NCBI RefSeq assembly: GCF_026113935.1 | Contig: NZ_JAPEUL010000007.1 | Span: 434,001-498,000, forward strand | Reading direction: 5' to 3' | Length of the DNA: 64,000 bases | DNA from: Marinomonas rhodophyticola | GTDB lineage: Bacteria > Pseudomonadota > Gammaproteobacteria > Pseudomonadales > Marinomonadaceae | Part shown: piece after piece, positions 48,667-56,061 of the stretch | How positions within the stretch are numbered: the first letter of the stretch is position 1 | How the letters are laid out: the number at the start of each line of letters is the position of its first letter | Program-made: the position numbers and the translations under genes | The notes under the pieces: generated by a model | The model's database searches: none | What the model saw: the letters and a program-made list of their open reading frames with translations, nothing else | Told to the model about the DNA's origin: nothing

Positions 48667-49936
48667 TGAAGACGGTTTTTGCCTTGGTTGATTGCAATAA
48701 TTTCTACGCCAGTTGCGAGAAGTTGTTTCGTCCCGATTTAAAACACACGCCTGTCGTAGTTCTGTCAAATAACGATGGCTGTATTGTTGCGCGTTCCAAA
48801 GAGGTGAAGGCGCTGGGCATTAAGATGGGCGTGCCGATGTTTCAGGTTCAGGACGAGATAAGAAAGCACGGCATTGTGTGCTTTTCGTCGAATTATGCTT
48901 TGTATGCGGATATGTCGAATCGGGTAATGACCATCTTAGAAGAGGAAGCGCCACGGCTGGAAGTGTATTCCATCGATGAAGCTTTTATGGATTTAACCGG
49001 TGTGGATCATGTGACGGATTTGCTGGCATTCGGCCAACAAGTAAAGGCCAAGGTCGATCAGTGGACGGGCATTACTGTTGGTGTCGGCATTGCGCCAACC
49101 AAAACATTAGCGAAGTTGGCTAACCATGCGGCTAAGAAATATCCAGCCACGGGATCCGTGGTGGATTTGATGTACCCAGACAGGCAAAAGCGTTTATTAG
49201 CGTTGGTTGACGTGAGTGACGTTTGGGGTGTTGGCCGTCGCACCACGGCAAAGCTAAAGAAGAGAGGAATCAACACTGCATTGGATCTGGCGAATGCTGA
49301 CCCTAAATCGATTCGAAGCGAGTTTTCTGTGGTATTGGAGCGAACCATTCGAGAGTTGAATGGGGTGTCGTGTTTGGATTTGGAATTGGTCAGGCCAACA
49401 AAGCAGCAAATCATTTGCAGTCGCTCATTTGGCCATAAAGTGACAGACAAGCGCGAACTACGGGAAGCAATTGCCAAGTACACAACCAGAGCCGCCGAGA
49501 AATTACGCGGTGAAAAACGCTTTTGTCGCGTGGTGAGTGTGTTTGTTCGTACCAGTCCATTCATTCCAAACGAACCGCAGTATTCGAAAACTCTGTCTGC
49601 AGAACTGCCTAACCCAACCGACGACACGCGAGACTTATTAGAAGTGGCCGACGTGCTGTTTCGTCGCATCTATCGCTCAGGTTATCGCTACGCCAAAGGC
49701 GGTGTAATGTTGGCGGATTTTTATGAACATGGCGCTTTTCAGCAAGATTTATTCCAAGCAGATAATACAAAAATCAACTCAAAAGCATTAATGAGTGTCG
49801 TGGACAAAATCAACCACAGCGGCCTCGGCAAGGTTTTTTTGCCTCTCAAGGCGTGTCACCACAATGGTCAATGAAAAGAGAACACTTATCACCAGCGTAT
49901 ACGACCAGGTGGGATGAGTTACCGAAAGTGTATTGA
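48666..49936 (+). CDS. umuC: UmuC, translesion DNA polymerase V catalytic subunit (one frameshift near 3' end)
   Basis: Y-family polymerase. Palm motifs: FALVDCNNFYASCEKLF with the metal Asp and the steric gate region, VVVLSNNDGCIVARS, and YSIDEAFMDLTGV with the catalytic Asp-Glu. The T run at 49826-49832 is one base short: the frame ends early (LPLKACHHNGQ, stop 49872-49874), while with one more T it reads FASQGVSPQWSMKREHLSPAYTTRWDELPKVY to a TGA at 49934-49936, the normal UmuC end. Probably a sequence error. About 423 residues. Confidence 0.94.
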
Positions 49937-50005
49937 CTCGAAATGTAGAAAATGGAAATCAGCGACGAATTAAAAATTTAAATGATAGTGATGGCGGGGT
50001 GTTCC

Positions 50006-50428
50006 ATGAATGATGAAGGTACCAATAAAAATGCCAGTAAAGAGTCAGCAGGCAAGATAATAGCAACGGTTGTATTATGGCTAGAGGAACAATGTACACA
50101 AGAGCGTTGGGACTTATCAGATGAACAGATGTGTGTTCTTCTAGGTGGTATTACGGTTTCAACTTGGAATCAATGGAAAGAGACCGCACAGATTAATGAC
50201 AGCCTTCAAGTAGACCAAGACACTATTGATATACTGGCGATGCTGGTAAGTATATACAAGATGATTCACCTAAGTTCACCACCTGGCTTTAAGTATGATT
50301 TTTTCAAAAGGCCAATACATCATCCGACATTTAATGGCAAATCAGCCAGGGAGTTTATGCTAGAGAACCCTTCACTTGACGATTTCCTCAAGGTAAGAAA
50401 TTATTTTCAAAGCAGAGTGTTGTTATAA
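50006..50428 (+). CDS. MbcA/ParS/Xre-type antitoxin-like protein, copy 1
   Basis: About 140 residues. The pattern LSDEQMCVLLGGITVSTWNQWK (a degenerate helix-turn-helix), DQDTIDILAMLVSIYKMIHL and FKRPIHHPTFNGKSAREFML, then VRNYFQSRVLL, is that of the MbcA/ParS/Xre toxin-binding family usually paired with RES toxins. No such toxin follows. The ATG at 50006 is preferred because the same start context is kept in the second copy. The gap of about 70 bases after umuC leaves room for its own promoter. Confidence 0.8.
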   Translation: MNDEGTNKNASKESAGKIIATVVLWLEEQCTQERWDLSDEQMCVLLGGITVSTWNQWKETAQINDSLQVDQDTIDILAMLVSIYKMIHLSSPPGFKYDFFKRPIHHPTFNGKSAREFMLENPSLDDFLKVRNYFQSRVLL

Positions 50429-50510
50429 AAATCTTGATCTAGTCTTGAGTGAGTCTAAAGTTGCGCCTGTTGCTGAAGTGTCGTCTTACTTCTAGCGAAA
50501 AGTGCCCAAT

Positions 50511-50558
50511 TATAAGAAAACATATAATTTATAAGAAAAAATATAATTGCATATAATT
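50511..50558. repeat. AT-rich tandem repeats upstream of the Phd-like gene
   Basis: Two 19-base direct repeats (TATAAGAAAACATATAATT at 50511-50529 and TATAAGAAAAAATATAATT at 50530-50548) differ at one base, and a third partial ATATAATT lies at 50551-50558. They lie 130 bases before the Phd-like antitoxin gene and could be its operator. Confidence 0.8.
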
Positions 50559-50690
50559 GGAATACTAGAACAATGATGAGTCATTTTTTGTGGTTTTTTT
50601 AGGTGTTCATACTTTGGAGGTCTAGTAAAGTATGGGAAGTTCAGACTGTACTTTTAATAGCACTATTCGTAAGAAAAAAGAGGTGAGCTT

Positions 50691-50948
50691 ATGTGGGTTG
50701 TTACTGCTAGTGACTTAAAAGCTAAGGGTGTGGCTGCTGTTGAGGCCGGTTTGTTAGAAGATGAAGAAGTGATTATATCCGTCCGAGGTAGAAATACATA
50801 TGTAGTGATGGATTTGCATAAATACGCTAAGTTCAGAGAGTATGAGCTTGAGATTGCCTTACTAGAAGCTAGGACTGATATTGAGGCTGGACACTATTTT
50901 GATAGCTCTGTGAATGACCATATGCAGCAGATAAGTGAAGAACTATAG
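50691..50948 (+). CDS. Phd/YefM-type antitoxin-like protein
   Basis: 85 residues, with AAGAGGTGAGCTT before the ATG. The fold pattern MWVVTASDLKAKGVAAVE, then EVIISVRGRNTYVVMDLHKYAKFREYELEIALLEARTDIEAG, is that of Phd/YefM antitoxins, which repress their operon and neutralise a partner toxin. No Doc- or RelE-like toxin gene follows; the next gene is the larger Phd-ParS-type gene. Confidence 0.8.
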   Translation: MWVVTASDLKAKGVAAVEAGLLEDEEVIISVRGRNTYVVMDLHKYAKFREYELEIALLEARTDIEAGHYFDSSVNDHMQQISEEL

Positions 50949-51034
50949 GTTCATTTATCCTGATAGCTGGTATGGACCTAGTTTTCTAGACAGTTGATCA
51001 TCATTGTACTTATCAGTCATGTTAGGGGAGATAT

Positions 51035-51418
51035 ATGAGCACTATACGAAAAAATTATGCCGAAAAATGCATTGAGATTCATGATGTTGAGAGCAGTCTT
51101 GATCTTGCTATGAATGATTCAAAAGGCAGCCCAGTTGCTGTAATGAAGGACGGTAACCCCGTATTTTACTGTGTTCCTGCTGACACTTATGCCGCTATTT
51201 TAGAAGCAGTTGAAGCATCTGAAATGAGAGCGCTGAATGAAAGGGTTCATCAATTGGGTCTAAAGCTGTTTGGTGACGAAGACAGATTGACATCATGGAT
51301 GAAAAACCCTGCCTTAGCCTTAAATGGTCAGTCACCCGAATCAGTGATGGGGACTAAAGAAGGAATGCAGCGGGTAAGTGACCTTTTGGGAAAAATTGTC
51401 CACGGGGTTATAGTTTAA
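51035..51418 (+). CDS. Phd-like plus ParS-like antitoxin, copy 1
   Basis: 127 residues. The N-terminal part resembles Phd (AEKCIEIHDVESSLDLAMN, SPVAVMKDGNPVFYCVPADTYAAILEAVE). The C-terminal part resembles the MbcA/ParS/Xre toxin-binding domain (LKLFGDEDRLTSWMKNPALALNGQSPESVMGTKEGMQRVSDLLGKI). Such a joined layout is unusual to my knowledge. A near-identical copy is at 55504-55887. The ATG follows GGGGAGATAT. Confidence 0.8.
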   Translation: MSTIRKNYAEKCIEIHDVESSLDLAMNDSKGSPVAVMKDGNPVFYCVPADTYAAILEAVEASEMRALNERVHQLGLKLFGDEDRLTSWMKNPALALNGQSPESVMGTKEGMQRVSDLLGKIVHGVIV

Positions 51419-51539
51419 GTAAACAGTGTAGCTATTTGATATCAAAGGTTAAGATGATGGCAAATAGCACGTCATATTTCTTGCTCGTAACGGACTCAGA
51501 CCTGATTGATACTAGCTGGGCCTTGATCTATCAATGCTT

Positions 51540-51794
51540 TTAGTTTTCAGCTGCTGAATTAAGAGCTATTTGTCGTTTATTGAAAGCATCAAAATCGGCT
51601 GACTCATCTTCATATCGAGCAATAACATTGCTCAAAGCTTCAATGATGATCAGGTTGTCATCATAGTGTTCTATCAAGTCTTCTAAAAGTATGAGGGCTT
51701 GTTGGTGCTCATCAGAGTTAGATATACCATTCAGAATAGGCAACTGGGATACTATGGCTTTGGCCATTTGTGTTATTTCATTTGTCACTGACAT
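51540..51794 (-). CDS. HigA-type antitoxin fragment
   Basis: 84 residues resembling only the N-terminal half of HigA-type antitoxins: HQQALILLEDLIEHYDDNLIIIEALSNVIARYEDESADFDAFNKR. The helix-turn-helix half that should follow is missing; the frame ends at 51540 and the sequence beyond does not resemble it. No HigB toxin is near. Last gene of the leftward run that begins at 54735, 187 bases after its predecessor. Confidence 0.65.
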   Translation of the reverse strand: MSVTNEITQMAKAIVSQLPILNGISNSDEHQQALILLEDLIEHYDDNLIIIEALSNVIARYEDESADFDAFNKRQIALNSAAEN

Positions 51795-51981
51795 TTCATT
51801 TACCTATGGTTGCTAGGATTAATTGAGGCTTGGTTGATATTTGGTTTTAGCTATCGACTAGACAACCGCTCAATCAATCTGGATCAAATCGCCCAACATC
51901 TTCAACGATATCTTTTCGGTCTGTCATAAAGTCGGGGTCCGCTTTTGTCTGGAACGGTTTACTCCCCTTTCTGTGTGTCTC

Positions 51982-52338
51982 TTAAGCGTCTTTACGAGAT
52001 CGAACAATAAAAGACAGCTCTAACTCATTGAGTTGATCTATTAGGGCTTCAGCGAGTTCGTGATCCACATTAAGAAACAGCTCATCTGCGTGAGCTGTAT
52101 GGGAATCTAGCCCTTCAAGTAGTTCTGCTTCACTTATTCGATTTTCATTTACTTCGTTTTTCGCCCGCTTAATCATAATTCTGTCTCCCTCGGCACAGAC
52201 CTCGATATGTGACCAGCCATTTTTAGCCGCCATATCACGGATTATACCAATTAATTCTGCTTGGGCCTTTAGACTCAGTGCTTCCTCCTCGCTTGCAGCC
52301 ACCACATTAAATATGTTTAAAAACGATATTGAGGCCAT
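51982..52338 (-). CDS. Hypothetical protein, 118 residues
   Basis: Not recognised. Starts MASISFLNIFNVVAASEEEALSLKAQAELIGIIRDMAAKNGWSHIEV; acidic, mixed helix and strand, no membrane segment. It follows the 110-residue gene by 31 bases in the leftward run and is likely in that operon. Confidence 0.6.
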   Translation of the reverse strand: MASISFLNIFNVVAASEEEALSLKAQAELIGIIRDMAAKNGWSHIEVCAEGDRIMIKRAKNEVNENRISEAELLEGLDSHTAHADELFLNVDHELAEALIDQLNELELSFIVRSRKDA

Positions 52339-52369
52339 TATTGCGAGGAGCTAAAGATCGAAATTTAAA

Positions 52370-52702
52370 TCATACGATCTTGATTAACTTCTCTAGCACC
52401 TTATCTATTAAGCTAGCTACCTGTGACACTGTTTTTAGTGTTGATACATCTTTTTGAATATTCGACCTTGCAGCAGTTACTTCTACCAATAAAGTATCTA
52501 AATCAGCGATATTAGTTTGGTTAAGTATGGAATTATTACTGATCAGAGCTATACGAAAATCGATTAACTTTTCACCTAGTTGATCGCACCTTTGATAAAG
52601 GTGTTCTAGCTCAGGGCTTGCTATGGTTGAGTTGAGATATGCTTGAAGCTCATCATACAAGGATTGAATCTCTGCTTGGGTTTTTTCATGTGTTTCGTTC
52701 AT
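52370..52702 (-). CDS. Hypothetical helical protein, 110 residues
   Basis: Not recognised. Almost wholly helical, with heptad-like spacing (EIQSLYDELQAYLNSTIASPELEHLYQRCDQLGEKLID and TLLVEVTAARSNIQKDVSTLKTVSQVASLIDKVLEKLI). It starts nine bases after the preceding gene, so the two are co-translated. Possibly part of a coiled-coil complex. Confidence 0.6.
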   Translation of the reverse strand: MNETHEKTQAEIQSLYDELQAYLNSTIASPELEHLYQRCDQLGEKLIDFRIALISNNSILNQTNIADLDTLLVEVTAARSNIQKDVSTLKTVSQVASLIDKVLEKLIKIV

Positions 52703-52711
52703 GCATGTGAC

Positions 52712-53083
52712 CTATAGTGTATTTTGGAATTCTTTTAGTTTTTTTAGTTGTGCTTTTGTTATTTCAAATGCACTCGTCAGAGATTCTTTTGAAAACTCGC
52801 CATCTTGACTTAGTGACTTAACAAGCACGGAATTGAGATTTTGAACAGCTTTTAAAGAGCTTCGTAAGTTTTCGAATTTAACACTCAGTGCACTGATTTT
52901 CGATTTTAAGGTGTAGGCTTTTCTATAGGCCTCAATACGCTCTTCCAATGAATGGGAGAGTGTAGCGCATCTTGCTATATTGTTTAATTCACAACGATCA
53001 GGGTTGTTCAGCAGGTACAGTCGAGTTCGAAGCTCTTTCTCCATTGACACTTTTGAGATCATTTCCCATGACTCGAGCCTCAT
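52712..53083 (-). CDS. Hypothetical coiled-coil protein, 123 residues
   Basis: Not recognised. Helical with a central coiled coil (YRKAYTLKSKISALSVKFENLRSSLKAVQNLNSVLVKSL). It lies 71 bases after the lipoprotein gene and nine before the next helical protein. Confidence 0.6.
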   Translation of the reverse strand: MRLESWEMISKVSMEKELRTRLYLLNNPDRCELNNIARCATLSHSLEERIEAYRKAYTLKSKISALSVKFENLRSSLKAVQNLNSVLVKSLSQDGEFSKESLTSAFEITKAQLKKLKEFQNTL

Positions 53084-53154
53084 TACTAAGAGATTGAAAT
53101 GAACTTTGTATTAAGTCATGGGAACCTATCAGAATTTCCTTTAGATTTTGGTAT

Positions 53155-53622
53155 CTAGCTCGTTCCGTACGAGGCTCGTGCTAAAGCATTTATAGCTGTT
53201 GAGACTAACTCAATCTTTGAGTTTTCGGACGCTTGATTAGAGGAAAGCTCTGAAATTGATGAAAGGGAGGAATTAAGTTGTTCAGAATATGAATTTAATT
53301 CATCATCGTAATTATCAGAAGAGAGAATATATACGCTTTGTGAAAAAGAAAGTAGGTTCTGAAGTAACGCAACTTGTCCTTGATTATTTATCCGTTGAAC
53401 TACCAAGTTATTACTGGAAATACCTTCCCTAGATGCTTGTGCTAGCATAGCGTCTATACGTGCTTCTTGAGTTTTTTCGTACTCTTTTAGGAGTGCTTCT
53501 TCAACTTCTTGTGATTGTTGGGCGTAGTTTTTAACTAAAATCAGTGACTTGTTGGATGCACAGCCAGCTAGGACAACTGATGCCACTAGAACGAGCAGTA
53601 CTCTTTGATATACAAACTTCAT
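53155..53622 (-). CDS. Lipoprotein of unknown function
   Basis: 155 residues with a lipoprotein signal peptide: MKFVYQRVLLVLVASVVLAGC, lipid-modified Cys21. The mature part is helical and Ser/Gln-rich (YAQQSQEVEEALLKEYEKTQEARID near the start). It lies between the DUF6765-like gene and the coiled-coil genes on the same strand, suggesting an envelope-linked system. Confidence 0.75.
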   Translation of the reverse strand: MKFVYQRVLLVLVASVVLAGCASNKSLILVKNYAQQSQEVEEALLKEYEKTQEARIDAMLAQASREGISSNNLVVQRINNQGQVALLQNLLSFSQSVYILSSDNYDDELNSYSEQLNSSLSSISELSSNQASENSKIELVSTAINALARASYGTS

Positions 53623-53664
53623 AGATTATGAGGCTCTTTTTATTTATTGTGTATTTCTCGGAGG

Positions 53665-54735
53665 CTAAGCAACACAAATGCCGTAGCTTGGGAGTACATC
53701 TCGAATAACCTCCAGCCGATAGGTTTTTAATGCATCATGAAAGTATTTCCAATCTGATGTTAGGAATGACTCGGAATATGGGTATTTGAGGTCGCCGTTG
53801 ACTTTTCTACCTTCGCCTCTAGCTTTATGTTTCCAGCTCGCCTCACCATCGATTTCAAAATTTAAGTCAACAGATCCAAGATTGAACTTGTCCTCTTTAA
53901 GCCACTTCAACCATTCTTTATGACGAATCTCTCCGCTATCATCAGTAATTGTAATTAGAGCGTGTTCAATAAGAGATCTTTGCTTTTGTGTTAAACCTGG
54001 TTGATTATCAATATTCATTGTGGAATCTTTCTTCACCCAGCATTGCATTGCCTTGCACATTGCATCTGCTGCCTGTAAAAATATTTCTTTATTATTTCGT
54101 TTAATTACCTCTCCCAATCCATTTTTATATTTCCAAGAAGTATAAGGGCGATCGGGAAATGAAAGAGCTGCACCGTGTCCAAGTGGCGAAGATTCGGATA
54201 CTCCATAACTTACTAACTTATCTGTGACTTTTTGCAAAAGACTAGAAGAGGTAGAGTCTAATTCATCGACCCGATTGACTTCATGAATAACCCCTGCAAA
54301 CTCTTGATGCGCGAATGTGTCAGCATAGACATGCATAGCGATTCCCATCATTTGAGTCGCATATGGTCGTTGCCAATGTTGAGCCACCATTTTTAACATG
54401 TCTCGAGACACTTGACTGTCTGGCTTACATATTAATCTATTTATGAAGCTCCCTTTTGGATTGTCATTTGAGGGAAGCCCAGCATTACCTGGTAAAAAAT
54501 GAAATGGTATCCAAACTAAGCTGTTATCTAGTTTTTGTGTATTCCGATAGTCGAGCATTTTATGTGCAGAAACAATTCGATCGTACATTGCACCATTATC
54601 AAAATGTACTTGTGAATCATTTGTTGCTTCATCTACATATTGTGCCGAATAGGCAACCTTCTCGGCCGTATCATGATCGACACCAGCGTAACGGGCTACG
54701 ACATAAGTTAGGGTATGATGTCCGTCTATTTGCAT
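53665..54735 (-). CDS. DUF6765-like protein with phospholipase-C-like metal motifs
   Basis: 356 residues. MQIDGHHTLTYVVARYAGVDHDTAEKVAYSAQYVDEATND at the N-terminus and MGIAMHVYADTFAHQEFAGVIHEV in the middle (His, Asp, His) match the DUF6765 family, whose spacing of His and Asp recalls zinc-dependent phospholipase C. No signal peptide is visible. I infer a metal-dependent hydrolase; the substrate is unknown. First gene of a leftward operon followed by the lipoprotein gene (42 bases). Confidence 0.7.
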   Translation of the reverse strand: MQIDGHHTLTYVVARYAGVDHDTAEKVAYSAQYVDEATNDSQVHFDNGAMYDRIVSAHKMLDYRNTQKLDNSLVWIPFHFLPGNAGLPSNDNPKGSFINRLICKPDSQVSRDMLKMVAQHWQRPYATQMMGIAMHVYADTFAHQEFAGVIHEVNRVDELDSTSSSLLQKVTDKLVSYGVSESSPLGHGAALSFPDRPYTSWKYKNGLGEVIKRNNKEIFLQAADAMCKAMQCWVKKDSTMNIDNQPGLTQKQRSLIEHALITITDDSGEIRHKEWLKWLKEDKFNLGSVDLNFEIDGEASWKHKARGEGRKVNGDLKYPYSESFLTSDWKYFHDALKTYRLEVIRDVLPSYGICVA

Positions 54736-54838
54736 TTGACTTTCCTTATAGAAATGAGCGATAGATAATCGCAGTAATATTTATATAGCATAATACTTAG
54801 TTGATTGGCTAAGCTTTACGTCGATAACTGTCGATTTT

Positions 54839-54953
54839 GCCTCGGTAACGTCTTCTTCACCTCGCAGGCGTATCACTACAATGGTCAATGAAACGAGAAC
54901 ACCTATGGTCAGGGTATACGACGAGGTGGGATGAGTTACCAAAGTTTTTTTAA
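54839..54953 (+). pseudogene. Relic of a umuC 3' end
   Basis: About 115 bases matching the end of umuC: in two frames it reads GNVFFTSQ, then VSLQWSMKRE and YTTRWDELPKFF before a stop. The rest of umuC is absent. It stands before the second set of antitoxin genes exactly as the intact umuC end stands before the first, showing that the duplicated block once included umuC. Confidence 0.85.
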
Positions 54954-55028
54954 TTCAAAATACAGAAAATAGAAATAGGCGATTAGTTAAAAGAAATCAA
55001 ACTATTATGATTGATTGAGAGGTGTTCC

Positions 55029-55436
55029 ATGAATGAAAACGACACTAAGGCATCAGAAGACAAAATAATAGCAAGTGTTTTTTTGTGACTAGAGAGGCAA
55101 TGTCTCCAAGAATATTGGGATTTATCTGATGAACAAATATGTACCCTTCTTGGTAGTATTACTGTTCCAACTTGGTATAAATGGAAAGAAACAGCACACA
55201 TAAGTGGGAGTTTTCAATTAGACCTAGAAACTATTGATAAATTGGCGCTGCTAGCGAGTATTGATAAGATGATTCGTTTGAGTGAACCAAGTGGATATAG
55301 CTATGATTTTTTCGAAAAACCAATTAATCTCCCTACTTTTAATGGTAAATCAGCTAAGGAGTTCATGCTAGAGAACCATTCAGTTGACGACTTTATGAAG
55401 GTAAGAAATCATTTTCGAAGTAGAGTGCTGTTATAA
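55029..55436 (+). pseudogene. MbcA/ParS/Xre-type antitoxin, copy 2, with in-frame stop
   Basis: Homologous over its length to the gene at 50006 (MNENDTKASEDKIIASVFL, then a TGA at about 55086-55088, then LERQCLQEYWDLSDEQICTLLGSITV). The later part is open (EPSGYSYDFFEKPINLPTFNGKSAKEFML). The stop sits after a T7 run where copy 1 has TTATGG, so it may be true decay or a sequence error. Confidence 0.8.
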
Positions 55437-55503
55437 AAACTTAGCTTTCTAGGATTTTCATGTTAGTCATAATTGTACCTAAAAGTTATATCGAGGGAGA
55501 GAT

Positions 55504-55887
55504 ATGGGCACTAAACGAAAAAATCATGCCGAAAAATGCATTGATATTCATGATGTTGAGGGCAGTCTTGATCTTGTTATGAATGATTCAAAAGACAGCC
55601 CAGTTGCTGTAATGAAGGATGGTAACCCCGTATTTTACTGTGTTCCTGCTGACACCTATGCCGCTATTTTAGAAGCAGTTGAAGCATCTGAAATGATAGC
55701 GCTGAATGAAAGGGTTCATCAATTGGGCCTAAAGCTGTTTGGGGACGAAGACAAATGGACATCATGGATTAAAGCACCTGCACTAGCGTTAGGTGGTAAG
55801 TCACCAGAGTCGATTATGGTTACTAAAGAAGGAATAAATAGAGTAAGAGATCTTTTAGGGCAGATTAGCCACGGGGTTGTTGTTTAA
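55504..55887 (+). CDS. Phd-like plus ParS-like antitoxin, copy 2
   Basis: 127 residues, about 85% identical by eye to the product at 51035-51418, with most change in the C-terminal domain (DEDKWTSWIKAPALALGGKSPESIMVTKEG). The frame is intact and the ATG follows GAGGGAGAGAT, so it is probably expressed. No toxin partner is visible. Confidence 0.8.
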   Translation: MGTKRKNHAEKCIDIHDVEGSLDLVMNDSKDSPVAVMKDGNPVFYCVPADTYAAILEAVEASEMIALNERVHQLGLKLFGDEDKWTSWIKAPALALGGKSPESIMVTKEGINRVRDLLGQISHGVVV

Positions 55888-56061
55888 ATCAGCTGTGTAG
55901 CGATCAGATAAACTGCAAATAATTACAAGTTGGATTTTTTGCTTGTAACGAACTCAGACGTGATTAGTATTGTTTAGGCTCTGATTTTAATTTTATATAT
56001 AAAATTATCAAAAACATTTTACTATTATTAATGCTTTATAATCACTTGTATCAAGGCAAAA

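Larger units (their letters stand above)
49840..51515 (+). repeat. Duplicated segment, copy 1 (umuC 3' end to antitoxin genes)
   Basis: The umuC 3' end, the first antitoxin gene, the Phd-ParS-type gene and short flanking sequence recur in diverged form at 54839-55970. Matching stretches include ACAATGGTCAATGAAA and GTGGGATGAGTTACC in the umuC part, and the start context GTGTTCCATGAATGA. Copy 1 also holds a Phd-like gene and AT-rich repeats that copy 2 lacks. Confidence 0.85.
54839..55970 (+). repeat. Duplicated segment, copy 2
   Basis: Diverged copy of 49840-51515: umuC 3' relic, broken ParS-type antitoxin gene and an intact Phd-ParS-type gene, with the match fading past the gene end (TTGCTTGTAACGAACTCAGAC against TTGCTCGTAACGGACTCAGAC in copy 1). 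The Phd-like gene of copy 1 and its AT repeats are missing here. Confidence 0.82.

Noticed and set aside
50511-50558. CRISPR array
   Set aside because: The repeats are directly adjacent with no spacers, only two and a half copies, and no cas genes are in the window.
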